A DNA stretch of 41,558 nt from an uncultured Oscillospiraceae bacterium (GTDB taxonomy: Bacteria > Bacillota > Clostridia > Oscillospirales > Oscillospiraceae), in NCBI GenBank assembly GCA_934622035.1, contig CAKTVG010000025.1:1-41558 (forward strand), in the 5' to 3' direction. The position numbers and the translations under genes were made by a program. This document shows, in pieces, positions 15,450 to 23,875 of this stretch (the stretch's first letter is position 1; each line of letters opens with the position of its first letter). The notes beneath the pieces were generated by a model. It was not told the origin of the DNA. It saw nothing but the letters and a program-made list of their open reading frames with translations, and ran no database searches.

Positions 15450-15462
15450 AGCGCTTTTCCTT

Positions 15463-16344
15463 TCAGGAATTTTGAATTTCGATCGACCAGGCGTTGCAGT
15501 ACGTGCCGCCGGGCGCAAGAGTGACCAGATCCTCCTGCTCCTCCAGAACAGCCGGACAGCCAGCGCGCGCAGGCAGAGAATACCACGGCTCGATGCAGAC
15601 GTAGGGTGCATCCATCTTCGGCATATGCCAGAAGCCGATGTAATTCATCTGCGGGAAGGTGACGGTCACGGCGTGGGCATCGCCCTCCGTCTCCAGCGTC
15701 ACCTGCTTGGCCATATTCTTCAGAACAATGGCATCGTCGTCAAAAAGGTCATGCCGCAGCGGAATATCCGTTCCGTTTTGCAGCGCATAGGGCCGATCCT
15801 CGCCGTTGACAAAGCAGTCCGGCGTAAAGCCGACGCGCAGCGGCCGGCAGGCCTCTGCAAAGCGGAGGCGATAATCCTCAAAGCGCTTGCCCGCGGCCAG
15901 AGGCACGCGGAAGCCGGGGTGGCCGCCAAAGCCGAAATACATCGTCCGCTCGTCCTGATTTTCCACGCGATAGGTCACATGGAGGCGCTTGCCCTCCAGT
16001 GCATAGCAGACGCGATAGGAAAACTGCCGCGGATACTCCTTCTTCGTTTCCTCATCACAGGGCAGCTCAAGCGTCAGGCAGGTCTCCGTCTTTTCCACGA
16101 GGGTAAAGCGGCGATAGGGCGCAATGCCGTGAATGCGCATGTGATGCTCCTGCCCGTCGAGCAGGTATTTTCCCTGCGGCAGCCGAGCCACATAGGGAAA
16201 AAGGTTCGGCGCACGGTCCGGCCAGTAGGCCGGATCGCCGTTCCAGAGATACTCCGTTCCGGCCGCGTCGCGGATGGATTGCAGCTCAGCGCCGTCCTCC
16301 GCAACGGTGACGGCCAGCTCGGTATTTTGAATCGTGTAGGTCAT
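15463..16344 (-). CDS. Aldose 1-epimerase family protein
   Basis: The 293-residue protein belongs to the galactose-mutarotase-like superfamily, LacX/YihR-like branch. It shows the N-terminal AELQSIRDAAGTEYLWNGDP pattern, a HMRIHGIAPYR segment, and GFGGHPGFRVPL with a probable catalytic His. Members interconvert alpha and beta anomers of sugars or sugar phosphates. The gene starts 2 bases past the fructokinase stop and precedes the beta-mannosidase. A role in supplying the right mannose anomer to the isomerase is likely but inferred. No signal peptide is seen. Confidence 0.85.
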   Translation of the reverse strand: MTYTIQNTELAVTVAEDGAELQSIRDAAGTEYLWNGDPAYWPDRAPNLFPYVARLPQGKYLLDGQEHHMRIHGIAPYRRFTLVEKTETCLTLELPCDEETKKEYPRQFSYRVCYALEGKRLHVTYRVENQDERTMYFGFGGHPGFRVPLAAGKRFEDYRLRFAEACRPLRVGFTPDCFVNGEDRPYALQNGTDIPLRHDLFDDDAIVLKNMAKQVTLETEGDAHAVTVTFPQMNYIGFWHMPKMDAPYVCIEPWYSLPARAGCPAVLEEQEDLVTLAPGGTYCNAWSIEIQNS

Positions 16345-16346
16345 TT

Positions 16347-17300
16347 TCAGAGCTTCTCCATAACCTGATCGTATTCCGGCACGCTGGAAATGCCGCCGGA
16401 TTTTGTGGTGGAAAGTCCCGCCGCCGTGCAGGCAAAGCGCACGGCCTCGCGCAGCTCGGCCTCATTCAGCTCCTCCGGGCGCTTGCCGGTCTGCAAAACC
16501 TTCCAGACCGCGCTGCCGCCGAAGATGTCGCCCGCACCGGTCGTATCGGCGACCTTGATGTTCTTCAGGCTGTCCACATGGCCGCAGGCGTTTTGATTTT
16601 CAAACCAGCAGCCGTCCGCGCCGCAGGTGGCAAAGACGAGCTTTACACCGTAGTCGCTCAGAATCTTCTTTGCGCCCTCCTGCGGGCTCAGGCCGAACAG
16701 GAACTCAATTTCTTCGTCGCTGATCTTGACCACGTCCGCCTGCGAAAGGCCCCAGAGCATCTGCTCCTTGGCCGCTTCCAGATCCTTCCAAAGCGGTTTT
16801 CTGAGGTTCGGATCGAAGGTGATGAGCTTGCCGCGCTCCTTGGCGTAGGCTACGGCGCGGTAGGTCGTCACGCGGGCAGGCTCGTCCGTCAGCGACAGCG
16901 TGCCGAAATGGAACGCCCGCGTATCGTCGATCAGCGACAGCTCCAGCTCGCTGAAGCGCAACTGCGTGTCCGCACCGGGCTTGCGAGAGAAGGCAAATTC
17001 GCGGTCGCCGTGCTCGTCCAGTGTGACGAAGGCCAGCGTGGTGAACACGTCGCTCGACGCGACGATGCCGCGCGTCTCAATGCCCGCCTTTTCCAGCGTG
17101 CCGGTCAGCAGGCGGCCGAAGGTGTCCGAGCCGACCTTGCCGAGAAGGGCGGTTTTTCCGCCGAATTTCGTCACGGCGGCAAGGAAATTCGCAGGTGCAC
17201 CGCCGGGATGGGCGGCCATCGTGGGATAGCCGTCGGCATCCGCGGAAACGCAGGTGAAGTCGATCAAAAGTTCGCCTAAGGCGACAACATCATACGCCAT
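16347..17300 (-). CDS. Fructokinase, PfkB/ribokinase family
   Basis: The 317-residue kinase has the sugar-binding GGAPANFLAAVTKFGG motif (33-48) and the C-terminal DTTGAGDIF (252-260) with catalytic Asp258. Overall it matches the bacterial fructokinase branch. It would phosphorylate D-fructose to fructose-6-phosphate with ATP in the cytoplasm. It starts 3 bases after the end of the lyxose/mannose isomerase gene, whose product from mannose would be fructose. The pairing makes a short mannose-to-fructose-6-phosphate route. Other PfkB sugars such as 2-keto-3-deoxygluconate are less likely given the sequence and context. Confidence 0.9.
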   Translation of the reverse strand: MAYDVVALGELLIDFTCVSADADGYPTMAAHPGGAPANFLAAVTKFGGKTALLGKVGSDTFGRLLTGTLEKAGIETRGIVASSDVFTTLAFVTLDEHGDREFAFSRKPGADTQLRFSELELSLIDDTRAFHFGTLSLTDEPARVTTYRAVAYAKERGKLITFDPNLRKPLWKDLEAAKEQMLWGLSQADVVKISDEEIEFLFGLSPQEGAKKILSDYGVKLVFATCGADGCWFENQNACGHVDSLKNIKVADTTGAGDIFGGSAVWKVLQTGKRPEELNEAELREAVRFACTAAGLSTTKSGGISSVPEYDQVMEKL

Positions 17301-17303
17301 GGC

Positions 17304-17993
17304 TCAGTCCTTTGCTGCCGGATACTCGTTGCAGAGCAGGCGGTAGGGGGCTTCGTCCTCCTCGATCTTCGGGAAGCGGCCGACGGGCGGGTTGAAGCGG
17401 TTATCGGTGTTGTCGTCGTTGCACTGGCTGACCTCGCCCAGAAGGACGGCGCCCGTGCCCGGCTCAACCTCAAAGTCATGATACATGTACTGTTGGATGT
17501 GGATGCTCTCGCCCGGCGTCAGTTTGACCTGCGTGCCGGCGGGGACGGTGTAGGTGCGGCCGTCGCAGTGGACGGTCACGTCAGATTTGCGGTCGATGGA
17601 CTCGTCGGGCAGGCTGTTGTAGACGCGGATGAGAATGTTGCCGCCGCCGCGGTTGATGATGTCCTCGGTCTTGTACCAGTGGAAATGATTGGGAGAATAC
17701 TGGCCTTCCTTCATGTAAAGCAGCTTTTCCGCATAGACCTTGGGATACTTGTCCTGCATCTTGCGGTTGCCGTTGCGGATGGTGATGAGAGACATGCCGA
17801 CCTTGTCAAAATCGCCGAGGCCGTAGTCCGTGATGTCCCAGCCGAGCATACAGTCGCGCACCTCGTCGTACTCATGGCCGACATGCTGCCACTCGTCAGG
17901 TGTGAAATTGCAGAACGGCGGCAGGTAGCAGTGCTCGCGTGCGCACATGGCCTCCAGCTCTTTCAGAGCCTTGTTGATTTCGGAACGTTTCAT
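17304..17993 (-). CDS. D-lyxose / D-mannose isomerase (cupin type)
   Basis: The 229-residue protein is a cupin-fold D-lyxose ketol-isomerase. The metal site is visible: His103 and His105 in PNHFHWYKTED, Glu110 in the same motif, and His172 in YMYHDFEVEPG. Characterised members turn D-lyxose into D-xylulose and D-mannose into D-fructose, using manganese. In this operon, with alpha- and beta-mannosidases before and after it and fructokinase 3 bases downstream, mannose is the likely substrate. ATG 17993 follows a good AGGAGG. It could also serve the xylulokinase through lyxose, which sequence cannot settle. Confidence 0.9.
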   Translation of the reverse strand: MKRSEINKALKELEAMCAREHCYLPPFCNFTPDEWQHVGHEYDEVRDCMLGWDITDYGLGDFDKVGMSLITIRNGNRKMQDKYPKVYAEKLLYMKEGQYSPNHFHWYKTEDIINRGGGNILIRVYNSLPDESIDRKSDVTVHCDGRTYTVPAGTQVKLTPGESIHIQQYMYHDFEVEPGTGAVLLGEVSQCNDDNTDNRFNPPVGRFPKIEEDEAPYRLLCNEYPAAKD

Positions 17994-18016
17994 AGTGAAT
18001 TCCTCCTATATCTCGT

Positions 18017-19486
18017 TTATGCAAACGGGTTTTCCGTGGGATACGGTAGATTTTTGGGCTGATTGTAGGCGATATCCTCAATGCCGAGGAACTTGAAGAC
18101 CTCAAAGAGCAGTTTGCCGTAATGGCCGAAGGCCACTGCGCCGTGGTGCGGATAGCGCTTCTGAATCAGAACATGGCGATAGAAGCGGCCCATTTCCGGG
18201 ATGGCAAAGATGCCGATGCCGCCAAAGCTGCCCGTCGCAACCGGCAGAACCTCGCCCTCGGCAATGTAGGAGCGCAGCTTGCCCTCAGAGTCACATTGCA
18301 GGCGGTAGAAGGTAATGTCGGAGGCGGCGATGTCGCCCTCCAGCGTGCCGCGAGTGAAGTCCGGCGTGCCGCCGTTTTCCAGCAGACGGTTCTGGATGAG
18401 CTGATACTTAACCGCACGGTCCGCGCAGAGCTTACAGCTCGGCGTGTTGCCGCAGTGGAAGCCCATAAAGGTATCTGTCAGCTTGTAGTCAAACTGGCCC
18501 TTGATTTTCGCCTCGTAGAGGCTGGCCGGAACGGAATTGTTGATGTCCAGCAGCGTCACGGCATCGCCGGAAACGCAGGCGCCGATGTACTCCGACAATG
18601 CGCCGTAGATATCGACCTCGCAGGCTACGGGAATGCCGCGGGCCACCAGGCGGGAGTTGACATAGCAGGGCTCAAAGCCGAACTGCTCCGGGAAAGCCGG
18701 CCAGCACTTGTCGGCAAAAGCGACGTATTCACGCGCGCCTCTGTGCTCCTCCGCCCAGTCCAGCAGCGTCAGCTCAAACTGCGCCATGCGGACGAGCAGA
18801 TCCTCATAATAGCGGCCCTCGCCCATTTCCTTCTTCATGTCCTCACAGACGGCGGGGATTCTCTCGTCGCCGGCGTGCGCCTTATAGGAAACAAGCAGAT
18901 CGAGCTCGGAGTTTTCCTCGACCTCAACGCCCAGCTCGTACAGGCCCTTGATCGGCGCGTTGCAGGCGAAGAAGTCCTGCGGACGCGGGCCGAAGGTGAT
19001 GATTTTCAGATTTTTCACACCGATGACCGCTCTCGCGATGGGTACGAATTCCGCGATCATCTTTGCGATGTCCTCTGCCGTGCCGACGGGGTATTCGGGA
19101 ATATAGCCCTTCAGATGGCGCATGCCGAGGTTGTAGGAGCAGTTGAGCATGCCGCAGTAGGCGTCGCCGCGGCCGCTGATGAGGTCGCCGTCGCCCTCGG
19201 CGGCAGCTACGAACATACACGGGCCGTCAAAATACCTGGCAATCAGGGTTTCCGGCGTCTCCGGGCCAAAGTTGCCGAGGAAAACGACAAGGGCGTTGCA
19301 GCCCGCCGCCTTGACGTCGGTGACTGCCTTCAGCATATCCTTCTCATTTTCAACCGTGACGGGGCACTCATAACTGCCGCTGGCCTTTACGATGTTCGCG
19401 CGGCGCATTTCAGAAAGTGTGCGTGGAAAGCAATCGCGTGAGACAGCAATAATGCCGAGCTTCACCACGGGGATGTTATTTCTCAT
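18017..19486 (-). CDS. L-fucose/L-arabinose isomerase family protein
   Basis: The 489-residue protein belongs to the fucose/arabinose isomerase superfamily. Probable metal ligands are Glu290 (ACEVDIYGAL) and Asp314 (TLLDINNSVP), plus a His-rich C-terminal region (KRYPHHGAVAFGHYGK). It is shorter than E. coli FucI and forms a separate branch with no assigned substrate. The chemistry should be aldose-ketose isomerisation. Its neighbours are DUF4867 and a xylulokinase-type kinase, so it may supply the ketose that kinase uses. Xylose, fucose and arabinose all remain open. A strong AAGGAGG lies before ATG 19486. Confidence 0.8.
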   Translation of the reverse strand: MRNNIPVVKLGIIAVSRDCFPRTLSEMRRANIVKASGSYECPVTVENEKDMLKAVTDVKAAGCNALVVFLGNFGPETPETLIARYFDGPCMFVAAAEGDGDLISGRGDAYCGMLNCSYNLGMRHLKGYIPEYPVGTAEDIAKMIAEFVPIARAVIGVKNLKIITFGPRPQDFFACNAPIKGLYELGVEVEENSELDLLVSYKAHAGDERIPAVCEDMKKEMGEGRYYEDLLVRMAQFELTLLDWAEEHRGAREYVAFADKCWPAFPEQFGFEPCYVNSRLVARGIPVACEVDIYGALSEYIGACVSGDAVTLLDINNSVPASLYEAKIKGQFDYKLTDTFMGFHCGNTPSCKLCADRAVKYQLIQNRLLENGGTPDFTRGTLEGDIAASDITFYRLQCDSEGKLRSYIAEGEVLPVATGSFGGIGIFAIPEMGRFYRHVLIQKRYPHHGAVAFGHYGKLLFEVFKFLGIEDIAYNQPKNLPYPTENPFA

Positions 19487-19500
19487 TTTTCTTTTCCTCC

Positions 19501-20127
19501 TTATTCGGCAATGTCGATATTGTTTCCAATCAGGCCGGCATGTGCGCCGCCCTTGGCCTCATCCGATTCCGGATGCGCCAGCAGCCACTTATTGCAGGCC
19601 GTCAGCCAATGATCCTCTTCGCACTGCGGCGTAAAGGCAGGCTTCTCCGTGTTCGTGCCTCTTGGCAGAACGACGGCAACGCGGAAGCCGGACGGCTCCG
19701 TCTGGCAGGGCGCATAGTGCAGCGTCGTGGCATAGACCTCAACGGCAGTCCCCGCAGGAACGCAGAAGGCCTTTACCTTTGCGGTGTCCAATTGGCCGTT
19801 TTCGATTTCATCTTCCTTTGCCAGCAGCAGAACAAAATCGCGGTCGCCGAGGTTGATTTCGCTGTCGCGGTGGTATTCCAGACAGTTCAGCTTCGTGTTA
19901 TAGCCCCAGCACATGCCGATCTGGACAGGCATGCCGCCGTAAATACGGTTTTGCAGGGCCTCCATCGCGCCGCAGTCCTCAAGTGCGGCAATCGCCGGTT
20001 CATACGCCACGCCCTGCCCGGGCATGGGAACCGTCTGCATGGCTGCAATCAGTGTCTTTGCTTCAAAATGCTCCAGAATTTTACCATATGGTTTAAATTC
20101 CGCATCAAATACCGACAGAATTTTCAT
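19501..20127 (-). CDS. DUF4867 family protein, cupin-like
   Basis: The 208-residue protein opens MKILSVFDAEFKPYGKILE and matches what I know of DUF4867, a family without a proven function. It contains a likely cupin metal site: Glu84, His86 and Glu90 in CLEYHRDSEINLG, and His137 in TLHYAP. These are spaced much as in sugar isomerases and ureidoglycolate-lyase-like cupins. It lies between the xylulokinase and the fucose/arabinose-isomerase-like gene, 10 and 14 bases away, so an epimerase, mutarotase or isomerase role on the same sugar is a reasonable inference. ATG 20127 follows AGGAGAAA; the frame upstream only runs into xylB. Confidence 0.75.
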   Translation of the reverse strand: MKILSVFDAEFKPYGKILEHFEAKTLIAAMQTVPMPGQGVAYEPAIAALEDCGAMEALQNRIYGGMPVQIGMCWGYNTKLNCLEYHRDSEINLGDRDFVLLLAKEDEIENGQLDTAKVKAFCVPAGTAVEVYATTLHYAPCQTEPSGFRVAVVLPRGTNTEKPAFTPQCEEDHWLTACNKWLLAHPESDEAKGGAHAGLIGNNIDIAE

Positions 20128-20137
20128 ATACTTTCTC

Positions 20138-21616
20138 CTACCCCAGCTCTGCAAAGACCGGCTTCAGCGCCGGATACAGCAGCTTGAATTTCTGATAACG
20201 CGCCTCATATTTCGCCGTCAGCGCGGGATCCGGCTCCGTCGTGGACGCAGCCTCAACCAGACGCTGTGCCGCCTCCTGCACGGTGGCAAAGACTCCGCAG
20301 CCGACCATGGCCAGCATGGCGGCGCCATAACCTGGCCCCTGTTCCGTTTTGACCATGTCCAACGGGATGCCCAGCACATTGGCGAAGATTTTGCGCCACA
20401 GCGGGCTTTTCGCGCCGCCGCCGCAGAGGTTCGAGCGCGGGATTTCGATGCCAAGAGATTTTGCAACTTCAAAGGAATCGCGGATGGCGAAGGCTACGCC
20501 CTCCAGAACCGCCTGTACGAGATCGGCTCTCGTAGTATCCATTGTAATCCCTGTGAAGGTGCCGCGTGCGTTGGTGTCATTGATCGGGCTGCGCTCACCC
20601 ATCAGATAGGGCAGGAAATAGACATGATTTTCTCCGAGCTTTTCGCCGGTAATCCCCTTCTGCTCGCCGGCATAGTCGCTTGTGTTCAGAATGTCCTCGC
20701 ACAGCCATTTATTGCAGCTGGCAGCGGAGAGCATGCAGCCCATCAGGTGATAGCCGCCGTCTGCATGGGCAAAGGCGTGTAATGCGTTATTTGGATCGAC
20801 ACCGAAGCGATCGGAGGAGATGAAAATCGTCCCTGAGGTGCCAAGGGAAATGTTGCAGCCGCCCGCGCCGACCGTGCCGGTGCCTACCGCAGCCGCTGCG
20901 TTGTCGCCGGCGCCTGCCACGACCCTGACCGTTCCGGGAAGACCGAGCGTCCGCGCGGCCTCCGCGGTCAGCGTGCCGACGACCTCAAAGCTCTCAAAAA
21001 GCTTCGGCATCTGCCTCTGCGTTACGCCGCAGAGCTTAAGCATCTCCTGCGACCAGCATTTATGCTGCACATCGAGCAGAAGCATGCCTGAGGCATCGGA
21101 ATAATCGCAGCAATGCACGCCGGTCAAGCGGTAGTTGACATAATCCTTCGGCAGCATGATTTTTGCAATTCTTTTGAAATTCTCCGGTTCGTTTTCGCGC
21201 ATCCAGAGGATTTTCGGCGCGGTGAATCCCGCAAACGCAATGTTTGCAGTCAGTTCAGACAGTTTTTCTTTGCCGATCGTCTGATTGAGATACTCTACCT
21301 CGCGATAGGTTCTGCCGTCGTTCCAAAGGATTGCCGGGCGAATCACACTGTCGTTCTCATCCAGCGCGACAAGGCCGTGCATCTGGCCGCCCGCGCCGAT
21401 ACCGGCAACCTGTGAAGCGTCAAAGCCGGACAGCAGCTCAGGGACGCCGGTCACGACCGCGTCCCACCAATCCTCAGGATGCTGCTCCGACCAGCCAGGC
21501 TGGGGAAACAGCAGAGGATATTCCTTCGTCACAGTATTTAAAATCTCGCCGCTGCCGCCGACCAGCAGCAGCTTGCACGCGGAGGTGCCCAGGTCGATTC
21601 CAATATAATAGCTCAT
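20138..21616 (-). CDS. xylB: Xylulokinase-type FGGY kinase
   Basis: The 492-residue kinase has the FGGY phosphate-1 loop (IGIDLGTSACK, 5-15), the xylulokinase hallmark GGQMHGLVALD (76-86) with RPAILWNDGRT, and catalytic Asp238 in GAGDNAAAAVG. These fit D-xylulokinase, which makes xylulose-5-phosphate for the pentose phosphate pathway. There is no classical xylose isomerase (xylA) beside it; the candidate isomerases are the fucose/arabinose-like protein and the lyxose isomerase. It starts 11 bases after the GH3 stop, within the operon. A different ketose substrate is possible within FGGY kinases. Confidence 0.85.
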   Translation of the reverse strand: MSYYIGIDLGTSACKLLLVGGSGEILNTVTKEYPLLFPQPGWSEQHPEDWWDAVVTGVPELLSGFDASQVAGIGAGGQMHGLVALDENDSVIRPAILWNDGRTYREVEYLNQTIGKEKLSELTANIAFAGFTAPKILWMRENEPENFKRIAKIMLPKDYVNYRLTGVHCCDYSDASGMLLLDVQHKCWSQEMLKLCGVTQRQMPKLFESFEVVGTLTAEAARTLGLPGTVRVVAGAGDNAAAAVGTGTVGAGGCNISLGTSGTIFISSDRFGVDPNNALHAFAHADGGYHLMGCMLSAASCNKWLCEDILNTSDYAGEQKGITGEKLGENHVYFLPYLMGERSPINDTNARGTFTGITMDTTRADLVQAVLEGVAFAIRDSFEVAKSLGIEIPRSNLCGGGAKSPLWRKIFANVLGIPLDMVKTEQGPGYGAAMLAMVGCGVFATVQEAAQRLVEAASTTEPDPALTAKYEARYQKFKLLYPALKPVFAELG

Positions 21617-21627
21617 TCTGCTCTCCC

Positions 21628-23862
21628 CTATTGAATGAATTCACCCTGGAGCTTTGTCTCGCCGGAATCCGAAAGGAACCATTCGATACGTCCGGACGGC
21701 GTGCAGCGGTGCATTGAAGCGTCATACTGCATCAGGCTTTCCGTTGGAATCGCTATCGTCAGCGTTCGTGTCTCGTTCGGCTGTAAATAGAGCTTTTCAA
21801 AGCCGCAGAGCTGGCGAATGCGCGAGGTAACCACGCCCTGCGTTCTATGAATGTAGAGCTGCGGGACGGCCCAGCCGGGACGGCCGCCCGTGTTCGTAAC
21901 ACGGAGGGTCAGCATAAGCTCATCCTTCTGCGGTGCCTTTTCCAGTGCGAAATCGAAGGAGGTGTAGCTTAAGCCGCTGCCGAAGCCGTAGCGCGGGCGG
22001 GTCAGATTGTAATAAGTAACAGTGCGATAGGAGTCTTTCGCGTTGTAATAAACGGGAAGCTGCCCGGCATGGTCCGGAAGGGATACGCTAAGCCGTCCCG
22101 CGGGCTCTGCAAGGCCGAAGAGAAGCCGCGCCAGCGCATCGCCTCCGGTGGGCCCGGGATAGAAGCAGCAGAAGATTGCATCGGATAGCGCGTCAATTTC
22201 CGCCATTTCATAAGGCCTACCGCCAATCAATATCGCAACAACCGGCTTTCCGGTCGCGTGCAGCTCGCGCAGCAGCTCCAGCTGCTCGCCGGGCAGACGC
22301 AGCAGCGCGTCATCCACATTCTCGCCGCAGTCCATCGTGACGGTATGCTGCTTTTTGGCGGCGCCGTTGGCATCAAAATCACAGGCAGCAAAGCGGCTTG
22401 AGGAGCCGCCGAGCACCGCAAGAATCACATCGCTGTCCGCGAGGGCAGCCGCAGCCTGCGAGCGCATTGCCGGGTCGGCCTCAAACATCGGGCAGCCCTG
22501 ATGATACGTCAGCTGCACCGGCGTGTTTTCCAGAAGCCGCGCAAGCCCCTGACGCGGGGTGCATCCGGCATCCGGCCGAAGCGGCGGTGTATAATCGCCA
22601 AGCTGATGATAAATGGCATCTGCATTCGGCCCGGTCAGGCCGAGACGCAGCGGTTTATCCAGCCGCAGGGGCAGAATGTTCTGCGTATTTTTCAGCAAAA
22701 CCATGCTTTGTTCCGCGAGACGGGACGCCTGCGGAAATTCAGCATAGGAGTATTTCGGATCCGTTTCCGGAAGATACGGGTGGTCAAACAGGCCGCGGCG
22801 GAACTTCACGGTCAGGATGCGCAGCACCGCCTCGTCAATACGGCGCTCGTCCACCAGACCTGCGGCGACCGCTTCTTCCAGCTTGCGGAAGCCGGTGTCC
22901 CACAGGCCCATGTCAACGCCTGCATTCAGAGCAAGTGCACCGGATGCGGTGCGGTCGCCTGTAACGGCATCCAACTGGTCAATCGCAACACCGTCTGACA
23001 TAACAAATCCGTCAAAGCCGTATTCTCCGCGCAGCAGATCGGTCAGAAGAGCGCGGTTCGCGTGACAATACACACCGTCGATTTCATTGTAGGCTGCCAT
23101 GAACGCGGAAACCCCCGCCTCCACGCAGGCCTTCACCGGCGGCAGGTGGATCTCCCGCAGCTCGTGCGGGCCAATGCGGGCAGCGCTTGCATTCACGCCG
23201 CCAGTCGTTTCGCCCTGTGCGCACAGGTGCTTTGCGACAACATCCACGCCTTGCTTCTGAATTCCGCGCACCACGGCCTGCGCCATGCGCGAGGCAAGGT
23301 AAGGATCCTCGCCAAAGCACTCCTCGCTCCTTCCCCAGCGGGGATCGCGAAGAATGTCCAACGCAGAAACGAGCGCAAGGTCAACACCCGTAGCGCGGAG
23401 CTGCTGCCCGCAAATCTCCGCAGCATCCTCAAGAAGCTGCGGCGCAAAGGTACAGCCGCTCGCCAGATTCACCGGGAGCAGATAACCGTCCAGCGCCTGA
23501 TGCCCGTGCGGGCACTCGCTGCTGAAAAGCGTGGGAATACCCAGGCGAGAATGCTCAATGACATAGCGCTGTACCTGATTGCGTGCGCGCACGGCCAGTG
23601 CGCCGGTCAGTCCTGTCTCAAAGTCCTTTCCGGACCAGGGATCGGCGCGATGCAGGCCGTAAAGTGTGCCGAGGCCGCTGTAATGCGCCACCTCGTCGGT
23701 AAACTCCTGGGTGAGGGTGATATTCTCACCCTCACGCCGGTAGATTCCGAAGCCGTAGAGGCGCTGGTTCAGCTGCCCCACCTTTTCCCGGAGGGTCATG
23801 CGGGAGAGCAGATCTTCCGCACGTGACTCCGGTGATAATGTTTGATCTTGATAAGGTTCCAT
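21628..23862 (-). CDS. GH3 family glycoside hydrolase
   Basis: The 744-residue enzyme has the GH3 TIM barrel (about 1-330), the alpha/beta sandwich (about 390-600) and a C-terminal fibronectin-type III domain (RYGFGSGLSYTSFDF onward). The nucleophile is Asp290 in GFDGFVMSDG, and the substrate-binding KHLCAQGE and ECFGEDPYLASRMA motifs are present. No signal peptide is seen, so it acts inside the cell. GH3 members include beta-glucosidases, beta-xylosidases and beta-N-acetylglucosaminidases. The domain layout resembles glucosidase/xylosidase types rather than NagZ. The xylulokinase next door hints at xylose release. The start is 13 bases past the GH38 stop. Confidence 0.9.
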   Translation of the reverse strand: MEPYQDQTLSPESRAEDLLSRMTLREKVGQLNQRLYGFGIYRREGENITLTQEFTDEVAHYSGLGTLYGLHRADPWSGKDFETGLTGALAVRARNQVQRYVIEHSRLGIPTLFSSECPHGHQALDGYLLPVNLASGCTFAPQLLEDAAEICGQQLRATGVDLALVSALDILRDPRWGRSEECFGEDPYLASRMAQAVVRGIQKQGVDVVAKHLCAQGETTGGVNASAARIGPHELREIHLPPVKACVEAGVSAFMAAYNEIDGVYCHANRALLTDLLRGEYGFDGFVMSDGVAIDQLDAVTGDRTASGALALNAGVDMGLWDTGFRKLEEAVAAGLVDERRIDEAVLRILTVKFRRGLFDHPYLPETDPKYSYAEFPQASRLAEQSMVLLKNTQNILPLRLDKPLRLGLTGPNADAIYHQLGDYTPPLRPDAGCTPRQGLARLLENTPVQLTYHQGCPMFEADPAMRSQAAAALADSDVILAVLGGSSSRFAACDFDANGAAKKQHTVTMDCGENVDDALLRLPGEQLELLRELHATGKPVVAILIGGRPYEMAEIDALSDAIFCCFYPGPTGGDALARLLFGLAEPAGRLSVSLPDHAGQLPVYYNAKDSYRTVTYYNLTRPRYGFGSGLSYTSFDFALEKAPQKDELMLTLRVTNTGGRPGWAVPQLYIHRTQGVVTSRIRQLCGFEKLYLQPNETRTLTIAIPTESLMQYDASMHRCTPSGRIEWFLSDSGETKLQGEFIQ

Positions 23863-23875
23863 ATTCTTCGTCTGC

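Noticed and set aside
20119..20127. Possible further copy of the TTTTCATAC operator near the DUF4867 start
   Set aside because: The match is only partial, overlaps the start codon context ATGAAAAT, and lacks the second repeat 21 bases away.
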